From the NCBI RefSeq assembly GCF_042683045.1, contig NZ_JBHUIT010000002.1, forward strand, positions 620,001-684,000: 64,000 bases of DNA, in the 5' to 3' direction. The position numbers and the translations under genes are program-made. This document shows positions 25,315 through 35,096 of this stretch, piece after piece. Every line of letters begins with the position of its first letter. The stretch's first letter is position 1. The stretch comes from Luteolibacter algae. GTDB lineage: Bacteria > Verrucomicrobiota > Verrucomicrobiia > Verrucomicrobiales > Akkermansiaceae. Under the pieces are notes generated by a model. The model searched no databases. It was not told the origin of the DNA and saw nothing but the letters and a program-made list of their open reading frames with translations.

Positions 25315-27812
25315 TGGGAAAAATCCTTACATACGGTTTTACGCTATTTCTGATGTTGGCAATGGAAGTGGCGGCGGGAGAGCCAGTGGTCATCGATCTG
25401 GAGATGAAAGATCGCTCATGGTTCACGGATAGAACTGCTACGGCGGTTGTAGTATTCCCGGACATCGTGGATCAATTCGAAGAGCTCCCGGATGGAAATG
25501 CCGATTGCCACATTCTCGATATCGAAATCAGTGAGACCCCCGATGCGGATACTAAGGCAGCGGCCGTCATTCGTTTTCTACCGGGACGCACGGGACTGGT
25601 CACCGTTCCTGCCATTGATTTCACTGCAGGCGATAAGGTATTCCGGACCCGTCCCGAACAGATCATCGTCGGTGAGCCTGTGAGCTCTCCGAAAATGTCG
25701 CTGAGTTTCACTCCGCTGAAAGAAAAGGTCTACGTGGGCGAACCGCTGCGGATCAATCTGGTTTGGAAAAGTGAACTCGAAGCCGGAGCTTTGCGCGATC
25801 TGAGGTGGTTTCCCGCCTTTTTCAGTAATCCGGATATCGAAGTGGTGGTGCCGCGGAATACTGCTCCGGAGACCGAACACGTCGGCTTGCCGCTAGGGGG
25901 GCGTCGGGTGATCGGCACGCGCACTTTGGCGGGCGACCGTGAGTTGGGCATGGTGGAAATTCCCGTTTATATCCGCTTCAAAACGCCGGGTGTTCATACT
26001 CTGGATGAAATGCGGCTGGAATGTGCCAAGCTGCAGGACGGAGGCACGGACTTTGCGCGATACGCGGCCTATTTCAATAACGGCCTGTTTGAACCTGTCG
26101 ATCTGGGCTCGGTTTATGAGCGAATCTACGCGACAGCTCCCGCCAAGGATATCGAGGTCCTCCCGCTTCCGGGTGAGGGGAGGCAGGCGGATTTCAGCAA
26201 TTTGTTCGATCCACTTTCGCTGGAGGTGTCTGTCTCGCCAAGGAAGGTGAAAGTCGGAGAATTGTTGGATTTGGAAATCAAGCTGAGCGGCCCTGCTCCG
26301 CATGGAATGCTGGAATTGCCTGCCTTGAGCCGCCAGCGGGGCCTGCGCGGACGCTTCCTGGTGGACGATGCGGGCGGACGTTTATGGCACGAGCAAGGCA
26401 CTATTTTCCGCTACCGTCTAAGGGCGCTGACGACATCCGTCCAAGCGCTGCCCGGGATGTCTTTTCAGGTGTTCAACCCGGAGTCCGGGACCTACCGGAG
26501 CCTGGAAACAACGGCAATCCCTCTGGAGGTCAGCTCTGAAAACGGCGCGGATTTTATCCCGTTGAGTGCTTATCAAGGGGCGGTGGCTCCCCTTACTTCC
26601 CAACCGGATGGGATCTGGCATAACCAGCGTGCAAACTTTATGAACGACGTATTGAACCAACTCTTCACCCTGGCTCAGAAGGGATTTCCAGTGCTGTTAC
26701 TGGTCGGTCCAGTTGCATTTTTACTCTTGCTGCCCTGGGTGCGTGAGCGCCGCCGGAGAGCTCTCGATCCCGCCTACGGTGCCCGCGTCAAAGCCTATGC
26801 TGAAATGAAGAAGCTACCCGCCGGGGATGCGGAGAAATGGTCTGCCTTCCTTCGGTTTATGGCAGCATCTTTCGGTGCGGAGGATAGAACCTGGACTGTG
26901 GGAGATTCACAAAGAGCTCTGCGGAAAATTGGTGCCAGCGAGGAAGAGATCGGTGAGCTTGGTGCGATGCATGCAGCGGCCGACGCCCGGGATTTCAGCA
27001 CCGGGAATCCTGATGCCCGCTTCTCCGGGCTTGATCACTTGGCGACACGAGTGATGAGACTGATTTCGAAAAGTGCAATGTTGTGGTTGCTTGCGGCTTT
27101 GCTTTTTATCGCGCCACGGGTGCAGGCAGACGAATGGGATGAGGCGCAAGTTGCATTTGATCATGCGCTGGAAGCTCCGGCTGGAAGTCCTGCCTCACAG
27201 ATCGCATACGAAGAGGCCGGATTGAAGTTCCAGGCAGCGGCCGAGGCTGGATTACACCCTGGTGAAGCATGGCAAAATGCCGGGAATTCATGGTTTGAGG
27301 CAGGAGCCATCGGGCGTGCGATTTTCGCCTATCTCAAAGCGAAGGAATACCGCCCCTTCGATCCCTCGCTGACGGAGAGCCTTGCTGTGGCGCGCGGCTT
27401 GGTCGCGACCGATGTTCCTGTAAAAAGAGCTTTCTGGCAGAAGATCCCAACGGCGTGGCTGATGTCCGCTATCGTTTGCGTGAATCTTTTCTTCTGGGCT
27501 GCGCTGCTTCTCAAGGCACGCTTCCGGGAGCGGCGCTCAAGTGCGGTGATGGTGATTGCGAGTGGCGTGTTATTGCTGATTCTGGGAAGCCTTTACCTCG
27601 CAAACCTGCTCACTTCAAAACCAGTGGGCGTGATTATTGTGGAGGCTGTGGAAGCGCGGAAGGGACCGGGATACGCATACGCGGCTGCGTTCAACGAGGC
27701 GCTGGGGGATGGACTGGAGTTTTCTGTGGTTGAGCAGCGTGGGGAATGGGTCCGGATCCAGCTTGCCGATGAGCGTCAATGCTGGGTGCCAGCTAGTCAG
27801 ATTAGCCAATAG
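25314..27812 (+). CDS. BatD-BatE fusion: secreted beta-rich protein, TPR segment and SH3-like tail
   Basis: An 832-residue membrane protein. A signal peptide (1-22) starts a BatD-like periplasmic part with repeated beta-sandwich domains to about 440. A membrane helix follows (about 455-478, VLLLVGPVAFLLLLPW) and a cytosolic stretch to about 580. Residues of about 581-606 (SAMLWLLAALLFIAPRVQA) look like an internal signal peptide that leads back to the periplasm. TPR-like helices (about 607-700), two more helices (about 711-767) and an SH3-like domain (VIIVEAVEARKGPG to WVPASQ) follow, as in BatE. BatD and BatE are separate genes in Bacteroides. It shares one base with the preceding gene and ends the operon. 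Confidence 0.88.
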   Translation: MGKILTYGFTLFLMLAMEVAAGEPVVIDLEMKDRSWFTDRTATAVVVFPDIVDQFEELPDGNADCHILDIEISETPDADTKAAAVIRFLPGRTGLVTVPAIDFTAGDKVFRTRPEQIIVGEPVSSPKMSLSFTPLKEKVYVGEPLRINLVWKSELEAGALRDLRWFPAFFSNPDIEVVVPRNTAPETEHVGLPLGGRRVIGTRTLAGDRELGMVEIPVYIRFKTPGVHTLDEMRLECAKLQDGGTDFARYAAYFNNGLFEPVDLGSVYERIYATAPAKDIEVLPLPGEGRQADFSNLFDPLSLEVSVSPRKVKVGELLDLEIKLSGPAPHGMLELPALSRQRGLRGRFLVDDAGGRLWHEQGTIFRYRLRALTTSVQALPGMSFQVFNPESGTYRSLETTAIPLEVSSENGADFIPLSAYQGAVAPLTSQPDGIWHNQRANFMNDVLNQLFTLAQKGFPVLLLVGPVAFLLLLPWVRERRRRALDPAYGARVKAYAEMKKLPAGDAEKWSAFLRFMAASFGAEDRTWTVGDSQRALRKIGASEEEIGELGAMHAAADARDFSTGNPDARFSGLDHLATRVMRLISKSAMLWLLAALLFIAPRVQADEWDEAQVAFDHALEAPAGSPASQIAYEEAGLKFQAAAEAGLHPGEAWQNAGNSWFEAGAIGRAIFAYLKAKEYRPFDPSLTESLAVARGLVATDVPVKRAFWQKIPTAWLMSAIVCVNLFFWAALLLKARFRERRSSAVMVIASGVLLLILGSLYLANLLTSKPVGVIIVEAVEARKGPGYAYAAAFNEALGDGLEFSVVEQRGEWVRIQLADERQCWVPASQISQ

Positions 27813-27872
27813 CATTTGGAGCCCGGAAGAACCGTTCGTGGCTTGCATAAAAGCGCGGGCGAAACCTAGTGT

Positions 27873-30551
27873 TTGCCCGGCGTGGAGATCGTTGCAGCAC
27901 TGGAGGAGTTTTTAGCGGAAGGGGCCTGGGTAGAGAGGTTCGATGATGAGGTGCGCGGTCTTGGCACGAGACTTGTATCCAAAGTGAAAAATCTCCGGCT
28001 GGATGGCGATGAGGAGATCGAAGCCAGCGCACGCGTGCTCGAGGCGGAGACGGAGGCCTTCTTTTGGCCTGAGGGAGGCGGCTTTGGCCTGGAGAGTAGC
28101 TGCACCTGCGATGCGGGTGCTTTTTGCGAGCACGGGTTCGCACTGGTTGGCCGCATGGCGAAAGAAAGAAAACTCGGGAAATTTTTCGGGAGATCCGCCG
28201 GAGAAGCCGTCTCTCTGGCGCTGCAGGACCGCGTGCCAGTGGTCTCTGACAAGGAGAATGCTCCGGAGCCGGAGTTTGAACTCGTCGTGAAAAAGGGCGA
28301 GGTCGACCGCGCGACCAAGCTTCTCCTGAAGTCCCTTGGCGAAAAGGAGCTTGATCAGTGGATTTACGCGGAGGCATTTGTCAACTACGGTAAATTACGT
28401 AGTCCGTTGGCTGGTGCAGGAGAGGGGGGTAAAACGCCAGCCGAAATGAGGGCGATCCGGGAGCTTCGGGACACCGGCTTGTCCTCGATGAAATCAAATC
28501 CTGCCTGGCGATTTATGCTCAGCATGAAATCCCGCTCGGTTAACGTGGAGGAGGGAAATGACAAATGGTTTCCAGATCCGGGAAGGGTGACGGTCGATGC
28601 CTTCTGGCATCAGTTCCGGGGTGAAATGGTGGATGTTCTGGAAAGTTCTGGCTGGAAGATTTCATTTGAAAAAGGAGTGGGCCACGAAGTTCACGATGCG
28701 GATCCCGGGCGATGGGAAACACGATTGCTATCCGCGGATGGCGAGAGGGATGCGTATGAAGGAAATTTCTCAGATGGCGGCTGGTTCAGCCTATCAGTAG
28801 GTTTCGATGTCGATGGCGAGCGTTATGATCTGATGCCCATCCTCGCCGGTTTGCTGAAACAGGACTTTCTTGAGGAGACCCTGGATCGGCCCAATAGCGG
28901 CTATGTCTATGCGCCCTTGCCGAATGGCGATGCACTCAAGCTGCCCATCGGAAGGGTGAGGAGGCTGCTACATCATCTGTCCGCGCTGGTCGATCCGAAG
29001 TTCTTCGGCAAAGTCCAGATCCACGCGCTGGATGCGGCCGCGCTCGACGGGCTGGAGGGACTGGGAATAGAAACACCCAAAGGGCTGGAAGTGTTAAAAA
29101 AACGTCTGGAGAACTTCTCTAAAATCGAGGAGATCGAGACTCCGCTGGAAATCAAGGCCACCCTTCGGGACTATCAGTTGGCTGGATTCCAGTGGATGCA
29201 ATTCCTCGCAAGACATGGCCTTCACGGTATTCTGGCGGATGACATGGGGCTTGGGAAAACACTTCAAACCATCACCCATCTGATGGCGGAAAAGACCAGC
29301 GGCCGGAATGGAGGGAAACCCTCCCTGGTGATCGCACCGACTTCTGTCGTGCCAAACTGGCGGGCGGAGGTTGTGAAGTTTGCTCCGGGGTTACGCGTTC
29401 TCGTCCTTAATGGAGCGGATCGCAAAAGATATTTTCGATCCATACCCCATGCGGATCTGGTGATTACCTCGTTTGCACTGCTGCAACGTGATATCGAAAA
29501 GTTACTAGGTTTCCAGTATCACATCATGGTGCTGGATGAGGCGCAGTATATCAAAAACCCACGGGCAAAGGTCGCGCAAGCGGCATGTCGGGTCATCGCG
29601 AAGCATCGGTTGTGTCTCTCCGGCACGCCGATCGAAAACCATTTGGGAGAGCTCTGGAGCCTGATGCACTTCCTGATCCCGGGGTATTTGGGCACGGAAG
29701 ATATTTTCAATACCCGTTTCCGCAAACCGATTGAGGATGAGGGGGATGCTGAAAAGAATGATCTGCTCAAAAAGCGTATCGCCCCGCTGGTTCTGAGAAG
29801 AACGAAAGATCAGGTGGCTAAGGAATTGCCACCGAAGACCGAAATGGTGCACTTGATCGAGCTTCATTCAGATCAAAAGGATCTTTATGAGACCGTCCGT
29901 GCAACGATGGACAAGCGGGTGCGGGAGGCGATCGCTGCCAGAGGGATTGAGCAATCCCAGATTGTCTTTCTGGATGCGCTCTTGAAATTACGTCAGATAT
30001 GTTGTGATCCGAGGCTGCTCCCGCCGGATTTTGCGGATGGAGTGAAAAATTCCGCGAAGCTAAAATTTCTCATAAATTTGCTCGCCACCCTGATCGAAGA
30101 AGATCGCCGAATTCTTATTTTTTCACAATTTACGACGATGCTCTCGTTGATCGAAGAGCATCTGCTAAAAAAGAACATCGCGTATTTGAAGCTAACCGGC
30201 GGTTCCAAGGACCGGGGAAAGATGGTGGAGCAATTCCAGTCGGAAAAATTTCCGGTGTTTTTGATATCACTCAAAGCTGGCGGAACCGGCCTGAATCTTA
30301 CAGCAGCGGACACTGTGATTCATTACGATCCCTGGTGGAATCCTGCCGCGGAAGCACAGGCGACGGATCGTGCGTATCGGATCGGTCAGGACAAGCCGGT
30401 ATTCGTCCACAAGCTGCTCTGCCAGGAAACCGTGGAGGAAAGGATTCACAGATTGCAGCTGGAAAAGGCGAGGCTGGCGGACGGCTTGCTGGCGGATTCG
30501 GATATCGTGAGGAAGCTGGACGCGGCGATGATGCGTGAGCTACTTGCGTGA
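27873..30551 (+). CDS. SWIM-domain SNF2-family helicase/ATPase
   Basis: An 892-residue SNF2 protein. A zinc-binding SWIM motif lies near 80-92 (CTC...CEH). The middle 300 residues are family-specific. The first RecA lobe starts near 430 with ADDMGLGKTLQT, then VLDEAQYIKNP (DEAQ box) and LSGTPIENHLGELWS. The second lobe ends with ISLKAGGTGLNLTAAD, WWNPAAEAQATDRAYRIGQ. These enzymes translocate on double-stranded DNA without classical strand separation and remodel protein-DNA complexes; the bacterial target is unknown. The frame begins with TTG at 27873; a GTG at 27882 is an alternative, and a hairpin (27856-27879) covers the TTG. It is convergent with the Ton-operon TPR gene, eight bases away. 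Confidence 0.93.
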   Translation: MPGVEIVAALEEFLAEGAWVERFDDEVRGLGTRLVSKVKNLRLDGDEEIEASARVLEAETEAFFWPEGGGFGLESSCTCDAGAFCEHGFALVGRMAKERKLGKFFGRSAGEAVSLALQDRVPVVSDKENAPEPEFELVVKKGEVDRATKLLLKSLGEKELDQWIYAEAFVNYGKLRSPLAGAGEGGKTPAEMRAIRELRDTGLSSMKSNPAWRFMLSMKSRSVNVEEGNDKWFPDPGRVTVDAFWHQFRGEMVDVLESSGWKISFEKGVGHEVHDADPGRWETRLLSADGERDAYEGNFSDGGWFSLSVGFDVDGERYDLMPILAGLLKQDFLEETLDRPNSGYVYAPLPNGDALKLPIGRVRRLLHHLSALVDPKFFGKVQIHALDAAALDGLEGLGIETPKGLEVLKKRLENFSKIEEIETPLEIKATLRDYQLAGFQWMQFLARHGLHGILADDMGLGKTLQTITHLMAEKTSGRNGGKPSLVIAPTSVVPNWRAEVVKFAPGLRVLVLNGADRKRYFRSIPHADLVITSFALLQRDIEKLLGFQYHIMVLDEAQYIKNPRAKVAQAACRVIAKHRLCLSGTPIENHLGELWSLMHFLIPGYLGTEDIFNTRFRKPIEDEGDAEKNDLLKKRIAPLVLRRTKDQVAKELPPKTEMVHLIELHSDQKDLYETVRATMDKRVREAIAARGIEQSQIVFLDALLKLRQICCDPRLLPPDFADGVKNSAKLKFLINLLATLIEEDRRILIFSQFTTMLSLIEEHLLKKNIAYLKLTGGSKDRGKMVEQFQSEKFPVFLISLKAGGTGLNLTAADTVIHYDPWWNPAAEAQATDRAYRIGQDKPVFVHKLLCQETVEERIHRLQLEKARLADGLLADSDIVRKLDAAMMRELLA

Positions 30552-30559
30552 ACGACAGA

Positions 30560-31915
30560 TCACTCGGACGCTGCTATCGTTTTCAACAGTGATTGCCGGT
30601 AATTGCGGAGACTATCGGTTGGATTAAGCTCCAGTGCGCGATCCACCGATTTTAAGGCGTCGGCGTATCTTGACTGGGCGACATGAAGGCGCACCAGCTC
30701 GACGTGCGCTTCATAGGCGTGGGTGGTATCCGCTGTGGCTCGTTCATAAAGTAACTCGGCGGAATCAGGCTGTCCGTTCGTGGATTGATATCGTGCCAGA
30801 GCGATCAGAGCTTCGCCATCGGTGGGCTCCTCCTCCGTGAGCTTCTTCAATAAATCGGCACCGGATGCGGGGTTCTCTCCGGAGGCGATAAGATAACCCG
30901 CTTCTGCAAGCCGCAGGGCCCGCACGGGAGCATCGGTTTCGGCTTTTTTCAGAAGGCCCTTCACCATGTTCCATTCGCTGCGTGTCGAAGCCGCAGTGAT
31001 CAAGCGAAGGATCGAGGGAATCGCGGGTTGCATTTTCTCATCCGAGAACGCGGCTGTTACCGCCTGTTCGGCGGCTTCCGTCCGGTCACCGCGCAGGTGA
31101 AGTTCTGCCAAAAGGAGGGTCGCGTTCGGATCCAGAATTTTCAGGCGGTAGGGTAGTTCTAGAGCTTTTACCGCAGCCTCGGGCTGATCCAGATCCATGA
31201 GGATATTTGCCTGGAGGACAGAGTAGGAAGCCTCGGTGGGACGCTGCCGGATTACCTCGTCCAGAAGAGCAACCGCTTCGGCCTTTTCATCAAGATTCTG
31301 CAAACATTGGGCGATCCCCGCTTTCCATTCCGCGACATCGGGCTCGGTGATCTGAGCCAAGCGGTATGCCTGGAGTGCGCTGGCCCACTCCTCGCGGGCA
31401 ATGCGGCAGTAACCGAGCAGCCCGTAGGTGTTGCCTTCGGAATCGCCGAGGCGGATGGCTTCGGTAAGGTGGGTGAGTGCCTCCTCCAGCTGGTTCTCGC
31501 GGACGAGGGCGAGGGCGAGATTGTGGTGGGCCCGGCGGAAGGACGGATATGCCTTCAAAGCGTTTTTGTAGGCTTCAATCGCTTTTCCGGTGTCTCCAGT
31601 TTCAAAATAGAGGTTTCCCAAATTGAAAGTCAGGGCGGCGGATTTGGCAGTGAGAGCGGAGGATTTCAATTTCTCCAGCGAAAGGGTGCGTTTCTCATCG
31701 CCCATCAGCTCTTGAATTTCGACAAGCAGTCCGCGTTCTTCTGTGGTGAGAGTGGGCTCGATACGAGCCTCGATGCGGTAGGTGCCATTGAAAGATTTGA
31801 GAAACGTCGGATCATTCCAGTATGAGGTGGAGAGCGGCAATGGCTCCGCAGCATGGGAAAATCCTGCGAGAACAAGGCTGAGGAATGCAAGTTTGAGACC
31901 GGTGTGATTGCTCAT
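30560..31915 (-). CDS. Secreted TPR protein of the Ton operon
   Basis: A 451-residue protein with a signal peptide (cleavage near SHAAE, residue 22) and about ten tetratricopeptide-like repeats, for example NLGNLYFETGDTGKAIEAYK and HHNLALALVRENQLEEAL. It is the last gene of the DUF3450-ExbB-ExbB-ExbD-TonB operon and overlaps tonB by four bases. A TPR protein in this place is known from TonB2-type systems, where it is needed for, or modifies, energy transfer to outer-membrane receptors. It probably acts in the periplasm as a scaffold. No lipoprotein Cys is evident. Confidence 0.9.
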   Translation of the reverse strand: MSNHTGLKLAFLSLVLAGFSHAAEPLPLSTSYWNDPTFLKSFNGTYRIEARIEPTLTTEERGLLVEIQELMGDEKRTLSLEKLKSSALTAKSAALTFNLGNLYFETGDTGKAIEAYKNALKAYPSFRRAHHNLALALVRENQLEEALTHLTEAIRLGDSEGNTYGLLGYCRIAREEWASALQAYRLAQITEPDVAEWKAGIAQCLQNLDEKAEAVALLDEVIRQRPTEASYSVLQANILMDLDQPEAAVKALELPYRLKILDPNATLLLAELHLRGDRTEAAEQAVTAAFSDEKMQPAIPSILRLITAASTRSEWNMVKGLLKKAETDAPVRALRLAEAGYLIASGENPASGADLLKKLTEEEPTDGEALIALARYQSTNGQPDSAELLYERATADTTHAYEAHVELVRLHVAQSRYADALKSVDRALELNPTDSLRNYRQSLLKTIAASE

Positions 31916-32634
31916 TTTTCGATAACGATGGGCCAGCGCATGATCGCTTTGACTGCCTGGCCGTTTTTCTTGGGAGGGGTGAAGCGAGCACCGGAGGCGA
32001 CTCGCCGGGCGGGTGATACCAGCTCTGGATAGGATGAGGAAACGACTCTGCGGATGCTTACCGAGCCGGATGTGGAAAGCTCCACTTCCAGAACTACTGT
32101 TCCTCTGGTAACTCCTTTTCGTGAAAGGGACGAAGGAAATGAGGCGGAGCCGTGCCGCAAAAGACGCGGGGTGCCATCCAGCTCGCTCGTGCTGTAATGG
32201 GACTTGGCTACGGGGGGTGCCGGAGTTCTCCGGGGAGGGGCGGGGCGCGTAGCCGGGGATGGTTTGCTGGGCGCGGCAACGCGGCGCACCGGGGCGGGAG
32301 CCGGAGCTACCGGAAGCGGTGCCGGAGCAAGATCCGTAAAGAAATTCTCCACAGGTGCGGAAATATCCATGGGCACCTGAGCTTGTGGGATAGGGACGCG
32401 GCTGGGATCCGGCAAGGTGCTGACCTGGGTAAGAGCAGGCGGTGGAGGAGGTGCGTCCGGCGGAGGGGACTCCATCGGTGGGGGCGGCGGAGGGGACTCC
32501 ACAGTGGCAGTCTCGATTTCCCGCACCAAGAGCTCCGGAGTATCCGGCGTGACGGTAAAAAGACGGGCAAAGCCGAGCACCGCGAGGAGTAGAGCGGATG
32601 CTGCAATGCCGGTGATGACTGCTCGGTAATTCAC
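31912..32634 (-). CDS. tonB: TonB-family energy transducer
   Basis: A 240-residue periplasm-spanning protein. One N-terminal membrane helix (about 6-27) is followed by a long Pro-rich region (about 48-140, with runs of six prolines) and a C-terminal TonB domain (about 160-240, GTVVLEVELSTSGSVSIRRV, RFTPPKKNGQAV). TonB carries proton-motive energy from ExbB/ExbD to outer-membrane receptors for iron complexes, B12 or glycans. The C-terminal domain lies where receptors bind. It is co-transcribed with exbD upstream (30 bases) and the TPR gene downstream (overlap). Confidence 0.95.
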   Translation of the reverse strand: MNYRAVITGIAASALLLAVLGFARLFTVTPDTPELLVREIETATVESPPPPPPMESPPPDAPPPPPALTQVSTLPDPSRVPIPQAQVPMDISAPVENFFTDLAPAPLPVAPAPAPVRRVAAPSKPSPATRPAPPRRTPAPPVAKSHYSTSELDGTPRLLRHGSASFPSSLSRKGVTRGTVVLEVELSTSGSVSIRRVVSSSYPELVSPARRVASGARFTPPKKNGQAVKAIMRWPIVIEK

Positions 32635-32664
32635 AAGAATGATGCGGGAGGGAGAAGCAAGGGG

Positions 32665-33069
32665 CTATTTTTCGGTGGCAAGGGATACGGATGCCGCGCC
32701 GGCGAGCTTTGCGGAATCAATCACTTTCACGGTAGCTTCCGTAGGTGCGGCGGCATCGGCACGGATGACGACCGGAGTGTCCGGAGTTTCCTCAAGAAGT
32801 GCCGCGACGACTGCGCGGACTCCGTCCTGGCCGATTTCACGCCCGCCTTGCCAGACTCTGGATTCTGCTGTGACTGCGATCAATATCGCCTGACGATCAA
32901 GATCCTGTGAAGTCGCGGCACGGGGTTTTGATACTTCAACACCGGTTTCCTTGACGAAGACCGTGGTGACAATGAAGAAAATCAGCAGCAGGAAAACGAC
33001 ATCGATCAATGGAGATATATCGATGGTGCTGGCATTTTCAGAGCTGGTGGAGTGGCGGAAGCGACGCAT
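32665..33069 (-). CDS. exbD: ExbD/TolR biopolymer transport protein
   Basis: A 134-residue protein: a short cytosolic start, one membrane helix (about 20-42) and a periplasmic domain. The helix begins DISPLIDVVFLLLIFFIVTT, in which Asp in LIDVVF is the proton-carrying residue. ExbD is the stator partner of ExbB and drives TonB. It sits between the ExbB gene (20 bases upstream) and tonB. Confidence 0.95.
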   Translation of the reverse strand: MRRFRHSTSSENASTIDISPLIDVVFLLLIFFIVTTVFVKETGVEVSKPRAATSQDLDRQAILIAVTAESRVWQGGREIGQDGVRAVVAALLEETPDTPVVIRADAAAPTEATVKVIDSAKLAGAASVSLATEK

Positions 33070-33089
33070 GATTCTTTGGATGGGAGATC

Positions 33090-33656
33090 TCAGAGAGAGT
33101 TGGTGGCCGGTTCGCGGACTTCGGCAAGTCTGGTGTGGAGCTGCCGCTGCAGCTCCAGATGGGTGGTCTCTGTTTGACGTTTAATGAGGGCGAGTAGGAA
33201 TGCCGCCGGGATGGCGATGACCAAGCCGGCCTGGGTAGTGACCAGCGCCTTGGAAATTCCAGTGGAAATCGTATCAATCGGCGCGTCGTTTCCTGCCGCC
33301 ATACCGGAGAAGGTAATGAGCATACCGGCCACAGTGCCTAACAAACCGAGCAACGGAGCTGCCGAAATGAGAACATTCAGGAAGGGGAGACGGCGTTCCA
33401 CCCAGGCCATCTCGTCGAGCTCGAAGGAAGCGTAGCTACGCTGAACCTCGCGGGGAGAAGGCATGGTGCGATTCCACGGCAGTGAGTTACCAACAGAGGA
33501 GGGCATGAGCCATTTCTCCTTTGCAACGACCTTCCGCGTGCAGGAGATGTGGCGCCATACGCTAAAGAGGATGGAGTAGATCGTGACCGCGAGAATCAGC
33601 AGCGCATAGAGTGTGAGGCCGCCCTCACGCAAGGTAAGTTGTATGGCGTTGATCAT
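33090..33656 (-). CDS. exbB: MotA/TolQ/ExbB proton-channel protein (short form)
   Basis: A 188-residue inner-membrane protein with three predicted helices: about 12-34, then the two channel helices in APLLGLLGTVAGMLITF (about 99-118) and VTTQAGLVIAIPAAFLLAL (about 138-160). The GLLGTVAGM stretch is the family signature. It pairs with ExbD. Its start overlaps the end of the larger ExbB-like gene by four bases, so the two are translationally coupled. Two ExbB-like proteins in one operon are typical of TonB2/TtpC-type systems. Confidence 0.93.
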   Translation of the reverse strand: MINAIQLTLREGGLTLYALLILAVTIYSILFSVWRHISCTRKVVAKEKWLMPSSVGNSLPWNRTMPSPREVQRSYASFELDEMAWVERRLPFLNVLISAAPLLGLLGTVAGMLITFSGMAAGNDAPIDTISTGISKALVTTQAGLVIAIPAAFLLALIKRQTETTHLELQRQLHTRLAEVREPATNSL

Positions 33657-35044
33657 TTTGCGCGTAGTCCGTTGACAAAGGATAAGCCAAGACGCTCGGT
33701 GGTTTGGACGATGCCTTGGGCACGTCTTGAAAGGAAGGCGTGGAGGACCAGAGCAGGAATGGCGACCACCAGGCCGAACAGTGTGGTGATCAATGCTTCC
33801 GAAATGCCGCCGGCCAGCGGCTTGGGATCACCGGAGCCGAAGAGTGTGATGAGATTGAAAGTGGAAATCATTCCGGAAACGGTGCCGAGAAGTCCTAGCA
33901 GAGGTGCGGTCGCCGCAGTGATGGCAATCACCGGCAGGAGCGTGGAAGCCTTGCTTTGCACGTTCATAAGTTGCTCGTAGAGAGTCTCTTCCACGAGATC
34001 CGCGGAGTTTTCTGAGACGATGACCAATTTTTCCATGACCGGGCCGGCCGGATGATTCTGATCAATAGCAAGCTGGGCTGCTTTTTGGCGGTCTCCCGTG
34101 CGCAGGGCAGCCAGAATCGCTGTGACCCATGCATCGGATGGCTCGCGGAGACGGACAAATTGGGAGAGCTTGATCAATCCGAAAATGATCGAGAGAACGG
34201 CGAGGAAAATGATCGGCCAGATCCACAGTCCACCTTTGCGCACAAGATCGAGCGGGCCTCCGTCGATTTCATCCATGGCTCTCGCGTTTCCTCCGGTGGG
34301 GTCGAGCGGGAGAGTGGTTTCATTACCTGAGATCAACGATGCAATTGCCGCTGCGTCGCCGGGAACAAAGCTCGGGGCGCCACCGGATTTTGATGCGACG
34401 ATATCCCCACCCTTCGATTTATCGGATGAAAGGAAATAGGAAACCGGGCCAAACGCCGCGAGTGTGCCGTCGAGAATCTTTCCTTCCGGGTCAGCCGCTT
34501 GTCCGCTGGCTGTGGAGCCGCCAAGTAGCTCTTCCAGCTGTGACAGGGATGCGTCCAAAATCGAGAGACGTGCGGCAAGTGCCTCGGCGGGAACATTCGC
34601 GCTGGCGGCGATAGTCTCAGGTTTAACGTCCAGAGTGGCCGCTCCCGGGATGCTGAGAGTCGTTGTTTTCAACGCATGATCTTTCAGTAGCCCGGCAAGA
34701 TAGGTGGCGTCTTGGCGGCGGGTATTGAGATCGGCCTGTAGCTGACGGAGCTCCATCGCGCGATCGTCTTTGGACAGTCTGGCAATGCGTGCCAGGCGGC
34801 GTTTTTCGCGGAGTTCTTGCTCTATTTTCTGGAAGACGGCAGATAGTTCCGGTTTTTCGGCCGCTATTTCCGTCCGGGTTTTCTCAAGCGTGGCGAGAGT
34901 GCTGTTAAGATCGCTTTTGGCTTCCTTGAGGGCATCCTCGATTGACGTTTCAGCGTGGCTTGGACCTGAGGCCAGGAGTAAAATCAGCGGAGAAATCATG
35001 CGGATGCGCAAGACTGCCGAAGTAATTTTTTGAGCGGAGGACAT
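33653..35044 (-). CDS. Large ExbB-like protein with N-terminal coiled coil (TtpC-type)
   Basis: 463 residues from the ATG at 35044. A signal peptide (MISPLILLLASGPSHA region) leads to a periplasmic coiled coil (EDALKEAKSDLNSTLATLEK and the following 150 residues). A small folded region follows, then the MotA/TolQ/ExbB channel part, with a helix near IWPIIFLAVLSIIFGLI and the signature APLLGLLGTVSGM. The same plan is seen in TtpC proteins of Vibrio, which are needed with ExbB2/ExbD2/TonB2. The frame is open to a GTG at 35092, only five bases after the preceding stop. No clear ribosome site decides between the two. Confidence 0.9.
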   Translation of the reverse strand: MSSAQKITSAVLRIRMISPLILLLASGPSHAETSIEDALKEAKSDLNSTLATLEKTRTEIAAEKPELSAVFQKIEQELREKRRLARIARLSKDDRAMELRQLQADLNTRRQDATYLAGLLKDHALKTTTLSIPGAATLDVKPETIAASANVPAEALAARLSILDASLSQLEELLGGSTASGQAADPEGKILDGTLAAFGPVSYFLSSDKSKGGDIVASKSGGAPSFVPGDAAAIASLISGNETTLPLDPTGGNARAMDEIDGGPLDLVRKGGLWIWPIIFLAVLSIIFGLIKLSQFVRLREPSDAWVTAILAALRTGDRQKAAQLAIDQNHPAGPVMEKLVIVSENSADLVEETLYEQLMNVQSKASTLLPVIAITAATAPLLGLLGTVSGMISTFNLITLFGSGDPKPLAGGISEALITTLFGLVVAIPALVLHAFLSRRAQGIVQTTERLGLSFVNGLRAK

Positions 35045-35096
35045 GGAGAAAAAGGGCAATGGAAAGTTGTGGAAGATATTGGCGGGATGCACCGGA

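Noticed and set aside
27856..27879. Hairpin after the BatD-BatE gene as a terminator
   Set aside because: One bulge, no T-run, and it overlaps the possible SNF2 start; it may instead affect that start.
31307..31825. Open frame antisense to the TPR gene
   Set aside because: Shadow; no motif or ribosome site.
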